From: Ignatzschineria rhizosphaerae
GTDB lineage: Bacteria; Pseudomonadota; Gammaproteobacteria; Cardiobacteriales; Wohlfahrtiimonadaceae
Reading direction: 5' to 3'
Length of the DNA: 64,000 nucleotides
Assembly: GCF_022655595.1 (NCBI RefSeq)
Contig: NZ_CP093379.1
Coordinates: 864,501 to 928,500 of the forward strand
Below are positions 17,720 through 26,508 of this stretch, piece after piece (position 1 is the first letter of the stretch; every line of letters begins with the position of its first letter). Under the pieces are notes generated by a model. It had not been told where the DNA came from. It was given only the letters and a program-made list of their open reading frames with translations, and did not search any database. The position numbers and the translations under genes are program-made.

Positions 17720-18074
17720 TGTGGCTCCTTTTTCAATAAGTTAGCATTATTTTAATTTTACGCAGGAAGGGCTTATTTGTCATGGTGAAATGCTCCATTG
17801 GTGAATAATGCGTGTATTTCTGATGCTATAAAGTAGTAGGATTTCTATGGATAATGGTGCAAAAGAGTCATGATAAGACGAGATTCAAAGAGAATGTCAG
17901 CGTCGCGTGGACTTTAGAAGTCCGTTTTACGGAGTCTATTATGAAAGATAAATGGGAAGAAGCTTTCCTGAGATTGGCGTATACTGGGCGCTTAAAATTG
18001 ATTTTAAATAGATACTATTGAACGTTAATTAAAAGAGATGTTTGGTAGGGAATTAGGTAGAAAAGGGATATAAA
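17720..18074. other. Intergenic region before the TusA-like gene
   Basis: About 355 bp. It contains a small hairpin GGACTTTAGAAGTCC followed by GTTTT (about 17909-17928) and, at 17941-18021, a 26-codon frame with a GGAG site that is too short to support. The rest should hold the divergent promoters of the ankyrin and tusA-like genes. Confidence 0.4.
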
Positions 18075-18320
18075 ATGACTTTAATAGACGACAATCAATC
18101 AATCGTAGAAATTGATCTGAAAGGGCTAAATTGTCCGATGCCGATTTTAAAGACAAAGCAAGCTTTAATGAAAGCAAAAGGTGGGGATATTCTGCGAGTA
18201 TTGGCAACGGATCCCCATTCTGAGATTGATTTTAAGGCTTATCTCGTTCGTACAAATCATCAATTATTAGACTTTACGATTGAAGATGGTGTGTTTACCT
18301 TTTTAATTCAAAAGGCTTAA
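18075..18320 (+). CDS. TusA-family sulfur carrier
   Basis: An 81-residue TusA/SirA/YeeD-fold protein. The conserved LNCPMPILKTKQAL motif places the persulfide-carrying cysteine at Cys20. TusA proteins relay sulfur for tRNA thiolation and related reactions; paralogues serve other sulfur pathways. It lies 3 bp before recJ and is almost certainly co-transcribed with it. Whether it is the tRNA-modifying TusA itself or a paralogue cannot be decided from the sequence. Confidence 0.88.
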   Translation: MTLIDDNQSIVEIDLKGLNCPMPILKTKQALMKAKGGDILRVLATDPHSEIDFKAYLVRTNHQLLDFTIEDGVFTFLIQKA

Positions 18321-18323
18321 ATT

Positions 18324-20048
18324 ATGAAAATTGTTCGCCGAAAGCCGCAACATCAATTTTGTGCAGAGCAACATTCATCGCTGCTGCAAGAGGTTCTTAA
18401 AAATAGAGTCATTGAGGATGAATCTGCGTTAGATCTAACTTTAAGAGGGTTATATCCTTATCATTCTCTTAGTAATATTGATGTTGCAACCGATATGATT
18501 GTTAAAGCGCTCACAAGTCAAAAAGAGATTTTGATCGTGGGCGATTATGATGTAGATGGCGCGACAAGTATTGCGCTAGCTATTAGAGTGTTACGGGAGT
18601 TTGGGGCATTAAATGTCCGTTATACTGTTCCTCATCGTATTTTAGATGGGTATGGTTTATCTCGATCTTTAGTACAGAAGATTTTGCGCAATCCTCCAGA
18701 TCTATTGATTACCGTTGATAATGGTATTTCTAATGTTGATGGTGTTGAGTTAGCGCGTGAAAATGGCATTGATGTGATTGTGACAGATCACCATTTGCCG
18801 CCAGAGATATTGCCAAATGCAAATGCCATTATTAATCCCAATTTAGTGGGGGATCAATTTCCAAGTAAAGCACTTGCTGGTGTTGGCGTGATTTTCTATC
18901 TTCTTTTAAGCGTTCGTGCAAAGTTAATGGAGATTGGATATTTTGGAGAATATCCTGCGCCTAATTTAGCGAAGTATCTCGATATTGTGGCATTAGGGAC
19001 GATTTCTGATTTAGTACCACTAGATGCCAATAATCGTAAAATTGCCCAGCAAGGTTTACTGCGAATGCGTCAAGGAGTAATGATTGCCGGTATTCATGCC
19101 CTTATTGAAGTCTCTAATCGTAAGCGCGAAAATCTCTCGACAAGTGATATTGGCTTTGGTGTTGCCCCGCTTTTAAATGCGGCAGGGCGCTTAGATAATA
19201 TGCAAGTGGGGATTGAGCTCTTATTAACCGATCAAGCAGAAGAAGCATTAGCCATTGCTAATGAGCTTTTTACGATGAACGAAGAGCGAAAAACTATCGA
19301 GCATGAGATGCGAGAAACCGCTGATAGCATCTTGACGGATATCACGCTTAGTAAAGAGGATCTACCGCTTTCAATCTGCCTTTATGATGAGTCTTGGCAT
19401 CAGGGAATCACAGGGATTGTCGCGTCTCGTATTAAAGAGCAATATTATCGCCCAACGTTTATCTTTGCCTATGATAATGAAGGGCTTTTAAAAGGTTCTG
19501 GCCGTTCTATTCGAGGAATTCATCTGCGGGATTTAATGAGTAATGTCGCAAGAGATCATCAAGGATTAATCGAGACATTTGGCGGGCATGCAATGGCGGC
19601 GGGATTATCTATTTATGAGGATAATCTACATAAGTTTGAAAAGGCGATGAGTGAAGAGATCGCGCGTTTTATTGAGATGACGCCTAATAGTGATGAGTTG
19701 CTTAGCCAAAAGATCTACAGTGATGGTGAGCTACCTGCCACAGGCTTTAATTTAGGATTTGCCGATGAGATTAAGCTTGCTTATCCATGGGGACAACAAT
19801 TTCCAGAACCTATTTTTGATGACGCCTTTGAAGTGCTAGATTATCGTATTTTAAAAGGAGCACACCTTAAATTTACGCTACGTAAACCGCAAAGTCCGAT
19901 GACTTTTGAAGCAATGGCATTTTTCCAAGCCCATCAATTAGTCGATAACGTTAAAGAGATTCATTGTGCTTTTAAGCTTGATGTTAATGAGTGGCGTGGT
20001 AATCGAAACTTGCAGCTCATTATTGATTATTTTGAGCCTATTCAATAG
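18324..20048 (+). CDS. recJ: Single-stranded-DNA-specific exonuclease RecJ
   Basis: A 574-residue DHH-family 5'-3' exonuclease, the usual RecJ length. Metal-binding motifs are DYDVDG (74-79), TVDNGIS (about 132-138), TDHHLPP (about 157), and the DHHA1 motif GGHAMAAGL in the C-terminal half. LDIVALGTISDLVPL lies between. RecJ acts in recombination, mismatch repair and processing of stalled forks. It follows the tusA-like gene by 3 bp and is ended by a strong terminator. Confidence 0.95.
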   Translation: MKIVRRKPQHQFCAEQHSSLLQEVLKNRVIEDESALDLTLRGLYPYHSLSNIDVATDMIVKALTSQKEILIVGDYDVDGATSIALAIRVLREFGALNVRYTVPHRILDGYGLSRSLVQKILRNPPDLLITVDNGISNVDGVELARENGIDVIVTDHHLPPEILPNANAIINPNLVGDQFPSKALAGVGVIFYLLLSVRAKLMEIGYFGEYPAPNLAKYLDIVALGTISDLVPLDANNRKIAQQGLLRMRQGVMIAGIHALIEVSNRKRENLSTSDIGFGVAPLLNAAGRLDNMQVGIELLLTDQAEEALAIANELFTMNEERKTIEHEMRETADSILTDITLSKEDLPLSICLYDESWHQGITGIVASRIKEQYYRPTFIFAYDNEGLLKGSGRSIRGIHLRDLMSNVARDHQGLIETFGGHAMAAGLSIYEDNLHKFEKAMSEEIARFIEMTPNSDELLSQKIYSDGELPATGFNLGFADEIKLAYPWGQQFPEPIFDDAFEVLDYRILKGAHLKFTLRKPQSPMTFEAMAFFQAHQLVDNVKEIHCAFKLDVNEWRGNRNLQLIIDYFEPIQ

Positions 20049-20092
20049 TAGAAAACCCTATATTTAGGGAAAATAACCTATAAAAAAGATAG

Positions 20093-20124
20093 AGTGATTC
20101 TAAAAAACAGAATCACTTTTTTTT
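20093..20124 (+). terminator. Rho-independent terminator after recJ
   Basis: AGTGATTC pairs with GAATCACT across a 9-nt A-rich loop, followed by seven to eight T residues. Confidence 0.9.
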
Positions 20125-20402
20125 GATTACTAAAAAAATGCATAGACGTGAACAATTGTACAAATGAGCGATTCAACGATTTTCGTATAAAAGATAAAAT
20201 TAATGGATTGGGTAATAAATCAACAATGTGGGTAACTAAATTTGAACTATTAAAAAGAGTGCGTAAATATAGGGAATGAATTTTTTATAATAAACAATCA
20301 TTTGATCAATATTCTCATATGGAATGAGGTCATTGCGAGTTTAAGATAATGGTTTTACAAAGATCGATTATCTGTCGCAATCTAAAGAAAGGTATCATAA
20401 TT
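20125..20402. other. Leader region of the peptide symporter gene
   Basis: About 280 bp of A+T-rich sequence between the recJ terminator and the symporter. It should contain the symporter promoter, but no hexamer pair stands out. An 18-codon in-frame extension of the symporter starts at 20349 without a ribosome-binding site. Confidence 0.35.
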
Positions 20403-21911
20403 ATGGCTAGAGTAAAAACCCAAGATAATGCATTCTTTGGGCATCCAAAACCTTTGAGTTCGCTCTTTTTTACAGAAATGTGGGAGCGATTTTCTTTTTA
20501 TGGAATTCGCCCGATCTTAATACTGTTTATGGTTGCCACTGTCAATAATAATGGGTTAGGAATTGATACTGCAACCGCTTCAGCAATTGTGGGGATTTTT
20601 GGAGGGGCTATCTATCTTGCGGCATTACCAGGAGGATGGATTGCCGATAATTGGCTAGGGCAAGAGCGAAGTGTTTGGTATGGATCGATTATTATAGCGC
20701 TAGGACATCTCTCCATTGCCTTATCCGCTTGGCTTGCTGTGCATTTCTTTTATCTTGGATTAATCCTGATTGTTATTGGCTCAGGGCTTTTTAAAACCTG
20801 TATTTCGGTGATTGTGGGGATGCTCTATAAAGAGGATGATCAGCGCCGAGATAGTGGCTTTTCAATTTTCTATATGGGCATTAACTTAGGCGCATTCTTA
20901 GCGCCAATTATTGGAGGGGTACTCAATAAGCAGTTCGGATGGCATGCCGGGTTTGCGGTGGGCGGCGTTGGAATGTTAATTGCACTGCTGATTTTTAGAA
21001 CAAAAGCAATGCCGGCTATGGAACGTTTTGCAGATGCGGAGCATATTGAAAAATCTTGGGGAACCCCAAAAAATATTACAAAAAGTACTAAAACAGTTGT
21101 TTTTGCCGCATTAGCGCTTTTTGTTGTCATGTTTATCGGCGTTAGTGTGGGGCTGATTCCTTTCTCTCCGACTGTGATAGTAACTTATACAACCGTTATT
21201 TTAACGGTCTCTGTGGGGGCTTATTTCTTAGGATTATTCTTTTTTGCTAAACTTACGAGAAAAGAGCGTTTTCAGCTAATTATCTGTTTAATACTCTTTA
21301 CCGCATCGGCATTTTTCTGGTCGGCATTTGAGCAACAACCCACCTCTATGAACCTTTTTGTCGATAGTTATACCGATCGTCATATTTTTGGGTTTGAAGT
21401 GCCAACAGAGTGGTTCCAATCAGTAAACTCTATCTTTATTATTATCTTTGCTCCACTTTTTGCAGCACTTTGGCCATTGATGAATCGTTATCATCTTGAG
21501 CCAAGCAGTATTACAAAATTTGCCTTTGGGCTCTTTTTTGCGGCAATTGGGTTTGTCTGTCTTTATACGGCAAGTAAATTAGTGGTTAGTGGCGATGCTT
21601 TAGCATCTCCTTCATGGATGATTGCTTGTATGTTATTTTTAACCTTTGGGGAACTTTGCTTAAGCCCAGTAGGGTTATCTATTATGACGAAGATCGCGCC
21701 GAAAATGATTCGTGGACAAATTATGGGATTATGGTTTGCTTCGCTTTCACTTGGAAACTTAGTGGCTTCAAAAGTAGGGGGGAATGTGCATGCTGATACA
21801 ATTGCAGATCTTCCGGATATCTTCTTCACCGTGATTATGGCGCTTGTAATTGTAGGGGGGATTTTACTGCTATTAAATATTCCGATTCGCCGTATTGATA
21901 AACAATTATAA
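20403..21911 (+). CDS. Proton-dependent oligopeptide transporter (POT/PTR2 family)
   Basis: A 502-residue proton-coupled di/tripeptide symporter with about 14 membrane segments. The proton-coupling motif ExxER is Glu25-Met-Trp-Glu28-Arg29 within FFTEMWERFSFYGIRPIL. The PTR2 signature is seen as SGFSIFYMGINLGAFLAPII, and SAFFWSAFEQQPTSMNLF is the conserved later helix. The ATG at 20403 is chosen over 20349 because AAAGAAAGG lies upstream and the family normally starts close to the ExxER motif. It is a stand-alone gene. Peptide uptake fits the amino-acid-based lifestyle suggested by the exporters and amino-acid permease nearby. Confidence 0.9.
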   Translation: MARVKTQDNAFFGHPKPLSSLFFTEMWERFSFYGIRPILILFMVATVNNNGLGIDTATASAIVGIFGGAIYLAALPGGWIADNWLGQERSVWYGSIIIALGHLSIALSAWLAVHFFYLGLILIVIGSGLFKTCISVIVGMLYKEDDQRRDSGFSIFYMGINLGAFLAPIIGGVLNKQFGWHAGFAVGGVGMLIALLIFRTKAMPAMERFADAEHIEKSWGTPKNITKSTKTVVFAALALFVVMFIGVSVGLIPFSPTVIVTYTTVILTVSVGAYFLGLFFFAKLTRKERFQLIICLILFTASAFFWSAFEQQPTSMNLFVDSYTDRHIFGFEVPTEWFQSVNSIFIIIFAPLFAALWPLMNRYHLEPSSITKFAFGLFFAAIGFVCLYTASKLVVSGDALASPSWMIACMLFLTFGELCLSPVGLSIMTKIAPKMIRGQIMGLWFASLSLGNLVASKVGGNVHADTIADLPDIFFTVIMALVIVGGILLLLNIPIRRIDKQL

Positions 21912-22023
21912 AATTATTGCCACTAGCGTATTATTCGCTTTTCAAAAATCAAGCTCCCGAAAGCCTTGTTCATCAGCCTATAGTTAAGATATCTAGGTAA
22001 TAGATTAAAGATAAAGGAGAGGC

Positions 22024-22980
22024 ATGATGAGAGATAAGCAGAGAATATCGCAAGATTTTAATTTGATTAATAGCGCCTTATTAAGGGCGCTATTTCTATT
22101 TTTACTCTTGATGATCATCAGTAGCGCAGTAGGAATGCCACTACAGCATGGTATTAGCTTAACGCCGCAAAAAGAATCTACTTTAAACATTGAGGAATAT
22201 TATGTCAGTGAAAAGCTCGATGGTATTCGAGGATATTGGGATGGGACAACACTTTTCTCAAGGCAAGGATATGCGATTGTCGCTCCTGATTGGTTTACTG
22301 AAAATTTAGGGAAAGAGCCATTAGATGGGGAGATCTGGTTAGGAAGAGAAACCTTTGAAACCTTATCAGGATTAATCGCTCGTAGTGATGTGGCAGATCC
22401 TTTATGGCATCAAGTGACTTATCAAATCTTTGATCTACCTGCTAATAAAGCCCCTTTCACAGAGCGTATTGAGGTAATGAAACAGCATATTAATGAGCTT
22501 TCTATACTAAATCCTCATCTTAAAATGGTTCATCAACAAAAAATCCCAACACTAGAGGCTTTAGAGCAATTATTAAGGGATATTATTGATAATGGAGGTG
22601 AGGGATTAATGCTTCATCATGAAGCTGCGCTTTACCGGCCCTATATTCGCCATGATGCGTTGTTAAAAGTAAAAGAGGTCGATGATGGTTGCGCGATTGT
22701 CAGGGGTTATACGCAAGGAAAAGGGAAGTATCTTGATATGGTGGGGGCTTTAGAGGTAGAAACAGTAATTGATGGTGAAATTAGGAGATTTAGAGTCGGA
22801 TCTGGGCTAACAGATGAGATGAGACAATCGCCCCCTGAGCTTGGCACTGTGATTATCTATTTTCATAATGGCTTTACGAAAAATGGTATTCCCCGATTTC
22901 CTCGATTAGATCAAATTGATGTCGTAGATTGTGCCCGAGAGAAGATCTATTTAGAAGAAAAAGAGATTGAGAGTATTTAG
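22024..22980 (+). CDS. Secreted ATP-dependent DNA ligase (Lig E type)
   Basis: A 318-residue minimal ATP-dependent ligase. An N-terminal hydrophobic segment (about 19-38) looks like a signal peptide. The nucleotidyltransferase motif EKLDGIRG places the AMP-accepting lysine at Lys64; LDGEIWLGR, GGEGLMLH and LLKVKEVDDG are the later motifs, followed by a small OB domain ending in KNGIPRFPRL. This is the Lig E architecture, which acts in the periplasm or outside the cell, probably on extracellular or incoming DNA. AAAGGAGAGG precedes the start. The stop codon TAG is completed by the first base of the adjacent IS; without the insertion it would read TAA at the same place. Confidence 0.88.
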   Translation: MMRDKQRISQDFNLINSALLRALFLFLLLMIISSAVGMPLQHGISLTPQKESTLNIEEYYVSEKLDGIRGYWDGTTLFSRQGYAIVAPDWFTENLGKEPLDGEIWLGRETFETLSGLIARSDVADPLWHQVTYQIFDLPANKAPFTERIEVMKQHINELSILNPHLKMVHQQKIPTLEALEQLLRDIIDNGGEGLMLHHEAALYRPYIRHDALLKVKEVDDGCAIVRGYTQGKGKYLDMVGALEVETVIDGEIRRFRVGSGLTDEMRQSPPELGTVIIYFHNGFTKNGIPRFPRLDQIDVVDCAREKIYLEEKEIESI

Positions 22981-23830
22981 GGTCTGTTGAACATTTGGAA
23001 TAAAAAATAGAGAGTTGTAAAATGTAATCGTCAAAAAAACATTACAAACTCTCTATTCTATGCCCCAAACGTTACTGAATGACCAGCTTTGGTTGAAGCT
23101 AAAGCCTATTCTCCTAGATTTAAATATTTATGACAAACCAAATTTAAGAAATATTTTTACAGGCATTTTATTTCGCCTTAAAACAGGCTGCCAATGGCGC
23201 TATCTTCCCGAATGCTTTGGAAAGCCTAATACGGTTTTTAAAGCTTTTAGGCGATGGTCCAAGCTTGATAAGTTTTCTAAAATATTCAAAATGTTAATTC
23301 AAGATCCTGATATGGAATGGCTATCCATCGATGCGACTCACATCAGAGCACACCAAAGTAGTGCTAGGTCTTCTAGCCTAGAATCTCAAGCTATTGCCAA
23401 AAGCGCTGGCGGTAATAGTACTAAAATCCATCTTATAGTGGATGCTCATGGTAACCCTCTCGACTTTATAATCAGCGATGGGGTAACTCATGATGTCAAA
23501 GTTGCCCCAGAGCTGATTGAAAAAGTTTATTTAAATGAAACAAAATTACTAAATGCCGATCGAGGATATATATCTGAAAAAGTAAGTGAATCCTTATCTC
23601 ATCAAGGAGTTCACCCTAATATTCCTAATAAAAGAAACAGCTTATCTGGCAATACCCACATGGACTGGCATATTTATAAAGCTCGGCATGTTGTCGAGAA
23701 TATGTTTGCAACTTTAAAGCATTTCAGAGGCATAGCAACACGATATGATAAGTTGAAAAATAGCTATATCAGTAATGTTGCTTTAGCCTGTGCTTATATT
23801 TGGTTGAAATTATGAATGTTCAACAGACTC
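22980..23830 (+). mobile_element. IS5-family insertion sequence (about 850 bp)
   Basis: Terminal inverted repeats GTCTGTTGAACATT are at 22982-22995 and, reversed, at the right end (AATGTTCAACAGAC). The flanks give a likely 2-bp TA target duplication (22978-22979 and 23831-23832). One transposase gene fills the element. The insertion sits exactly in the stop codon of the DNA ligase gene. Ends are set by the inverted repeats and may be off by one base. Confidence 0.85.
23060..23815 (+). CDS. IS5-family transposase
   Basis: A 251-residue single-frame DDE transposase. The N-terminal block NLRNIFTGILFRLKTGCQWR and YLPECFGKPNTVFKAFRRW is the IS5-family helix-turn-helix domain. Catalytic residues are in WLSIDATHIRAH (first Asp), KLLNADRGYIS (second Asp) and HVVENMFATLKHFRGIATRYDK (Glu). 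The length matches single-frame members; related IS427-group elements often need a frameshift to make this protein, but here it is one uninterrupted frame. It looks intact and potentially active. Confidence 0.9.
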   Translation: MPQTLLNDQLWLKLKPILLDLNIYDKPNLRNIFTGILFRLKTGCQWRYLPECFGKPNTVFKAFRRWSKLDKFSKIFKMLIQDPDMEWLSIDATHIRAHQSSARSSSLESQAIAKSAGGNSTKIHLIVDAHGNPLDFIISDGVTHDVKVAPELIEKVYLNETKLLNADRGYISEKVSESLSHQGVHPNIPNKRNSLSGNTHMDWHIYKARHVVENMFATLKHFRGIATRYDKLKNSYISNVALACAYIWLKL

Positions 23831-24011
23831 TAAAAAAGTTGTCTTTTTATAGGCCATATAGAAGTAAATAATGTTATTGTTTCATCGGTTATTGTATAAG
23901 ATACTATGAAATCGTATGAATGAGAGATTCTTTGATATAATTTAAAATATAGGAAGATTTTATATCAATCTAAAAAGCTGTTCCGTATCAATTTGATAAG
24001 AGGGTAAAAGA

Positions 24012-24470
24012 ATGAAAAAAATGACATTAGTGGGTCTTGCAGTATTAACATTAGCAGGCTGTACAAACTCAAGCGTCTATTCTGGCGATGTCTATACCGG
24101 CAATCAAGCAAAAACAGTAAGAGAAGTAACGTATGGCACAGTCTTAAATGTTCGTCCTGTGGTTATTCAAGATGATGAATCTGAATTAGGCGTTATTGCA
24201 GGTGCTGTATTAGGTGGCGTATTAGGAAATTCTGTGGGTGGTGGCCGTGGACGTAATATTACAACGGCAGTGGGGGCAATCGCTGGTGGTATGGCGGGAA
24301 GTAAAGCCGGTCAACAGATGGGAAAAACACAAGCTGTTGAGTTAGAGATTAAAACAGATGATGGTAGAACAATTGCCGTTGTTCAAAAGCAAGATATCTC
24401 AGTATTCCATCCCGCTCAGCGTGTGCGTTTAGTTGGTAGTGGTCGTAGTATGAATGTTTCACCACTCTAA
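24012..24470 (+). CDS. slyB: SlyB/Pcp-like glycine-zipper outer-membrane lipoprotein
   Basis: A 152-residue lipoprotein with lipobox LAGC (Cys17). A glycine-zipper segment (GVIAGAVLGGVLGNSVGGG and AVGAIAGGMAGSKAGQQMG, about residues 60-104) is followed by a conserved beta domain (LEIKTDDGRTIAVVQKQD). SlyB-type lipoproteins help keep the outer membrane intact under stress and are PhoP-regulated in enterics; no PhoP box was identified here. It is ended by a strong terminator. AGAGGG lies upstream of the start. Confidence 0.85.
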   Translation: MKKMTLVGLAVLTLAGCTNSSVYSGDVYTGNQAKTVREVTYGTVLNVRPVVIQDDESELGVIAGAVLGGVLGNSVGGGRGRNITTAVGAIAGGMAGSKAGQQMGKTQAVELEIKTDDGRTIAVVQKQDISVFHPAQRVRLVGSGRSMNVSPL

Positions 24471-24517
24471 TAAGAGATTCAATGATCTTAAATTAAAGAT
24501 CCTAGCAGATGATGAAG

Positions 24518-24542
24518 AGCCCTTAAATAAGGGCTTTTTTTT
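24518..24542 (+). terminator. Rho-independent terminator after slyB
   Basis: AGCCCTTA (24518-24525) pairs with TAAGGGCT (24528-24535), followed by a run of seven or more T. Confidence 0.88.
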
Positions 24543-24832
24543 ATGGTGCCATTGAAAATATAAAGTCTTTTATAGTTTTTATTCTCTTGAGATATTGCCT
24601 CTTTATAGTGAGCCTATGGGGAGATTTAAACAAATATTCATAGAAAGATGACATTTTTAAAATATGATCTACTATATTAAGACTTTCTATTATTAGAGAT
24701 TTGTTCTCATTTGTGCTGATGTGGGAATAAATTTGATAAAGCTAGTATGAGTGGGGCTAACACACATTTATAAGATGATATATGAAATGTGGTTGATTTA
24801 AATAATGTCATTAAATGGTAGGTAATAATTTT

Positions 24833-26299
24833 ATGGGACTTAAACCGGTGAAGCTGATTCCAGGGATGATTTCGCTCATCATTATATTGTTAATTTGGTT
24901 TGTGATTCCGGCACCTGATGGTGTATCTCAAAATGCATGGCAACTATTGGCACTTTTTATAGGAACGATTGCCGCGATTATTGGTAAAGCGCTTCCCATA
25001 GGAGCTATTTCTGTTATTGCAATTGCAACAGTTGCTCTGACACAAGTAACTCATCCTGGCGATGCGAAGGCCTCTTTAGATGCAGCATTAAGTGGGTTTT
25101 CTAACAGTTTAATTTGGCTCATTGGAATCTCTATGATGATTTCTATTAGTTTAAATAAAACAGGGTTAGGGGCTCGTATTGGTTATTGGCTGATTTCTCT
25201 TTTTGGGAAGCGAACATTAGGTATTGCTTACTCTTTAACTTTTTCGGAATTAATTTTAGCGCCCGTTACGCCTAGTAATACTGCTAGAGGTGGCGGCATT
25301 ATTCATCCCATAATGAAATCAATAGCCACAGGTTTTGATTCTATGCCTGATGATCCGGCATCTTCTCGTAAAATGGGCCGATTTTTAGCGCTTGTCAACT
25401 ATAATACAAACCCGATTACTTCAGCGATGTTTATTACGGCAACTGCACCAAACCCGATGATTGTGAACTTAATTGCAGAAGGATTAGGGGCTGATTTTAG
25501 ATTAAGTTGGAGTGCTTGGGCGATCGCTGCGATAGTGCCGGGGATGATCTCTTTATTAGTAATGCCCCTTGTGATCTATTTAATGTGCCCACCTGAGATT
25601 AAGAAAACGCCTAATGCTCCTCAGTTAGCCAAAAGGGAGTTAGCGAAGCTTGGCAGATTTTCTTTAAGTGAAAAAATTACCGCAGCAGTCTTTCTACTAT
25701 TGCTTTTAATGTGGGCAGAAGTGCCGGAAATGCTCTTTGGTTTTGCGATTAATCCCACAACAGCGGCTTTTATTGGTTTATCAATTTTATTGATTACGGG
25801 TGTTTTAACCTGGGATGAAGCGCTACGTCATAAAAGTGCTTGGGATACGATTATGTGGTTTTCTGCATTAATTATGATGGCGACTTATTTAGGGAAATTA
25901 GGGTTAGTCTCTTGGCTTGCGGGCGCAGTAAGTCACGGCATTGATACTCTAGGTTTTGGCTGGATATTATCGATGCTAATTTTAGTTTTAGTCTACGTCT
26001 ATACGCATTATTTCTTTGCTAGTACCACAGCCCATATTACGGCAATGTTTGGGGCTTTTTTAGCCGCAGGGATTGCACTGGGTGCACCCCCCATGTTATT
26101 AGCTTTAACGCTTGCATTTTCATCTTCTTTAATGATGTCATTAACCCATTATGGCACCGGAACTGCCCCTGTGATTTTTGGTTCTAACTATACCACTTTA
26201 GCAGAGTGGTGGCGCGTAGGATTTGTCATGAGTGTCGTTAACCTTGCAATTTGGTTCTATATTGGAGGGCTTTGGTGGAAGGTGTTGGGTTATTGGTAA
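24833..26299 (+). CDS. DASS-family (SLC13) divalent anion:sodium symporter
   Basis: A roughly 488-residue membrane carrier with about 11-13 segments. The two hallmark hairpin motifs are visible: APVTPSNTARGGGII (SNT motif, about residue 145) and SLTHYGTGTAPVIFG late in the protein. HYFFASTTAHITAMFGAFLA and WWRVGFVMS are typical of the branch with plant 2-oxoglutarate/malate translocators and bacterial CitT/TtdT. The likely substrate is a di- or tricarboxylate such as malate, 2-oxoglutarate or tartrate. The ATG at 24833 has AGG about 10 bp upstream; an in-frame ATG at 24815 is possible. The next gene belongs to a foreign island. Confidence 0.87.
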   Translation: MGLKPVKLIPGMISLIIILLIWFVIPAPDGVSQNAWQLLALFIGTIAAIIGKALPIGAISVIAIATVALTQVTHPGDAKASLDAALSGFSNSLIWLIGISMMISISLNKTGLGARIGYWLISLFGKRTLGIAYSLTFSELILAPVTPSNTARGGGIIHPIMKSIATGFDSMPDDPASSRKMGRFLALVNYNTNPITSAMFITATAPNPMIVNLIAEGLGADFRLSWSAWAIAAIVPGMISLLVMPLVIYLMCPPEIKKTPNAPQLAKRELAKLGRFSLSEKITAAVFLLLLLMWAEVPEMLFGFAINPTTAAFIGLSILLITGVLTWDEALRHKSAWDTIMWFSALIMMATYLGKLGLVSWLAGAVSHGIDTLGFGWILSMLILVLVYVYTHYFFASTTAHITAMFGAFLAAGIALGAPPMLLALTLAFSSSLMMSLTHYGTGTAPVIFGSNYTTLAEWWRVGFVMSVVNLAIWFYIGGLWWKVLGYW

Positions 26300-26401
26300 T
26301 TTTAAAGATATTCTATAAAGATTAATCAACAGTATTAGTCTTTATGCACTAGAAAAATAGGAAAAAGAAAAGGCACTTTAAAGTTATATATAGTACCTTG
26401 A

Positions 26402-26411
26402 ACTATGTATA
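26402..26411 (+). repeat. Candidate left terminal inverted repeat of the island
   Basis: ACTATGTATA followed by TTGTGTA. The right edge (39501-39510) carries the exact reverse complement TATACATAGT, with TACACACCAT inside it, so GTGTA also recurs just inside on both sides. A 10-bp match could be chance. Confidence 0.4.
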
Positions 26412-26420
26412 TTGTGTATT

Positions 26421-26446
26421 AAGGCAGAGAAATCTGCCTTTTTATT
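26421..26446 (+). terminator. Rho-independent terminator upstream of gmtY
   Basis: AAGGCAGA pairs with TCTGCCTT around a GAAA tetraloop, followed by TTTATTT. It may terminate the anion-transporter transcript or insulate the island from read-through. If it belongs to the host gene, the island edge lies to its right. Confidence 0.85.
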
Positions 26447-26508
26447 TGACAACAAAAACTTTAGCATTGTAGTGTATTGTATGTTTAATGTGTATAAAGG
26501 AATGAACC

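Noticed and set aside
17941..18021. 26-codon frame with a GGAG site before the tusA-like gene
   Set aside because: Too short to support and no further evidence; could be a leader peptide but nothing shows it.
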